This document shows positions 63,190 to 64,000 of a stretch of 64,000 nt of DNA, in pieces. Each line of letters starts with the position of its first letter. Position 1 is the first letter of the stretch. Both the position numbers and the translations under genes were made by a program. The notes under the pieces were generated by a model. The model worked only from the letters and a program-made list of their open reading frames with translations. It did no database searches and was not told the DNA's origin. This stretch comes from Leptidea sinapis (taxonomy: Eukaryota > Arthropoda > Insecta > Lepidoptera > Pieridae): positions 6,386,001-6,450,000 of the forward strand of contig NC_066304.1 in assembly GCF_905404315.1 (NCBI RefSeq), read 5' to 3'.

Positions 63190-64000
63190 CGCCTATAGCA
63201 TTAGAAAATAAACAAATTTTTAAATCGTACTTCCCTATATTATTTAGATAAAAATGTTGAAATATTTTGTATAAATTCAGTTTTCTGTTAAAAACAACAC
63301 TGAACTCTACAGTTCACACTGATGTTGTTGATGTTTTAAATATATGAATTATTATGACGTGTTTATCGTACTTCCGATACACTACCCGATCAAAATTCAA
63401 ATATCAATAATCAATTAGCAAACGTCGAATGCACATCTATCATCATAATATCATCCACAATCTTAATTATTATTATACTCTTTGATCTTAATCAACTCCA
63501 ATATGATTCCAACCAAATTCCAATTTCCAAAAACTTTTTTTTTTTGGAGTATATTTTGTTTATGGTATCTAGACCTTTAGGCCAAATCTTGAGTATTTTT
63601 ATTAGGTAATTAAGGTCAGGGTGGCTAATTCCGGCATAGTTTTTTTCACCTTATATTGGAATGCCCATTTCCGATAAATGTTTTGATTTAGGATCAACGT
63701 TATGGTTCAATGAAAATGATAATGTTTTAAAGTTTCAAATACCGTGATCTTATTTAATGAAACTATCACTAGTACTAGAATAAACAACTTTTTAAAACTT
63801 GAACAGTGGACGGATTTTCCCTTCGAAATCGGGAAAATCCGTCACACTAGAAGTATTTATTGAAATCCTTTGTAGTTTTACGGAAGCACGTAATAAAGAC
63901 ATGCGTTATCAGAAAACAGTCAATTCTGTGCTTAAGGATCTTATACATAAGATCTATGTAATATTACATACATAAAAATCATTTTCGGGGGCAATTTCGG
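63190..64000. promoter_or_regulatory. Upstream flank of NBAS, presumed 5' UTR and promoter region
   Basis: No open frame or gene is seen. The transcription start cannot be placed by eye. The region is AT-rich, with a T run at 63537-63545. A perfect 13-bp inverted repeat (GACGGATTTTCCC ... GGGAAAATCCGTC) is at 63809-63821 and 63831-63843. Confidence 0.4.

Overview
This is eukaryotic DNA, most probably from a moth or butterfly. The evidence is one long gene broken into short exons with GT-AG introns, AT-rich introns, and a dense load of repeats of the kinds found in Lepidoptera: Helitrons of the Lep1 type ending in GGGTCAGCTAG, tRNA-derived SINEs, 3' ends of Jockey/CR1-like and RTE-like LINEs, MITEs and a mariner remnant. 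I cannot name the species.

Almost the whole window is one minus-strand gene, the insect homologue of NBAS (neuroblastoma-amplified sequence). NBAS is a subunit of the NRZ (NBAS-RINT1-ZW10) complex, which tethers COPI vesicles at the ER. I reconstructed 38 coding exons from the start codon at 63189 down to 1556. They join in one open frame of 5,959 nt (1,986 codons plus one base), and all 37 splice junctions keep phase. Human NBAS is about 2,371 residues, so the last few hundred residues and the stop codon should lie beyond the left edge. About 10% of the gene span is coding. Exons 3-10 encode the N-terminal beta-propeller-like domain. Exons 11-24 encode the helical Sec39-like core. Exons 25-38 encode the C-terminal helical region.

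Layout from right to left: 63190-64000 is the upstream flank, with no gene seen. 59000-63189 holds exons 1-5. Intron 5 (53492-59006) is long, full of LINE pieces, and is best read as a GC-AG intron. 39400-53500 holds exons 6-16, with a 162-bp tandem array that has copied the end of exon 12 and its splice donor into intron 12. 17600-36200 holds exons 17-30, with a mariner remnant in intron 19. 1-17600 holds exons 31-38, an intronic tRNA-Phe gene on the opposite strand, and a 99-bp in-frame tandem repeat. Apart from the tRNA gene and fragments of mobile-element genes, no second gene is convincingly present.
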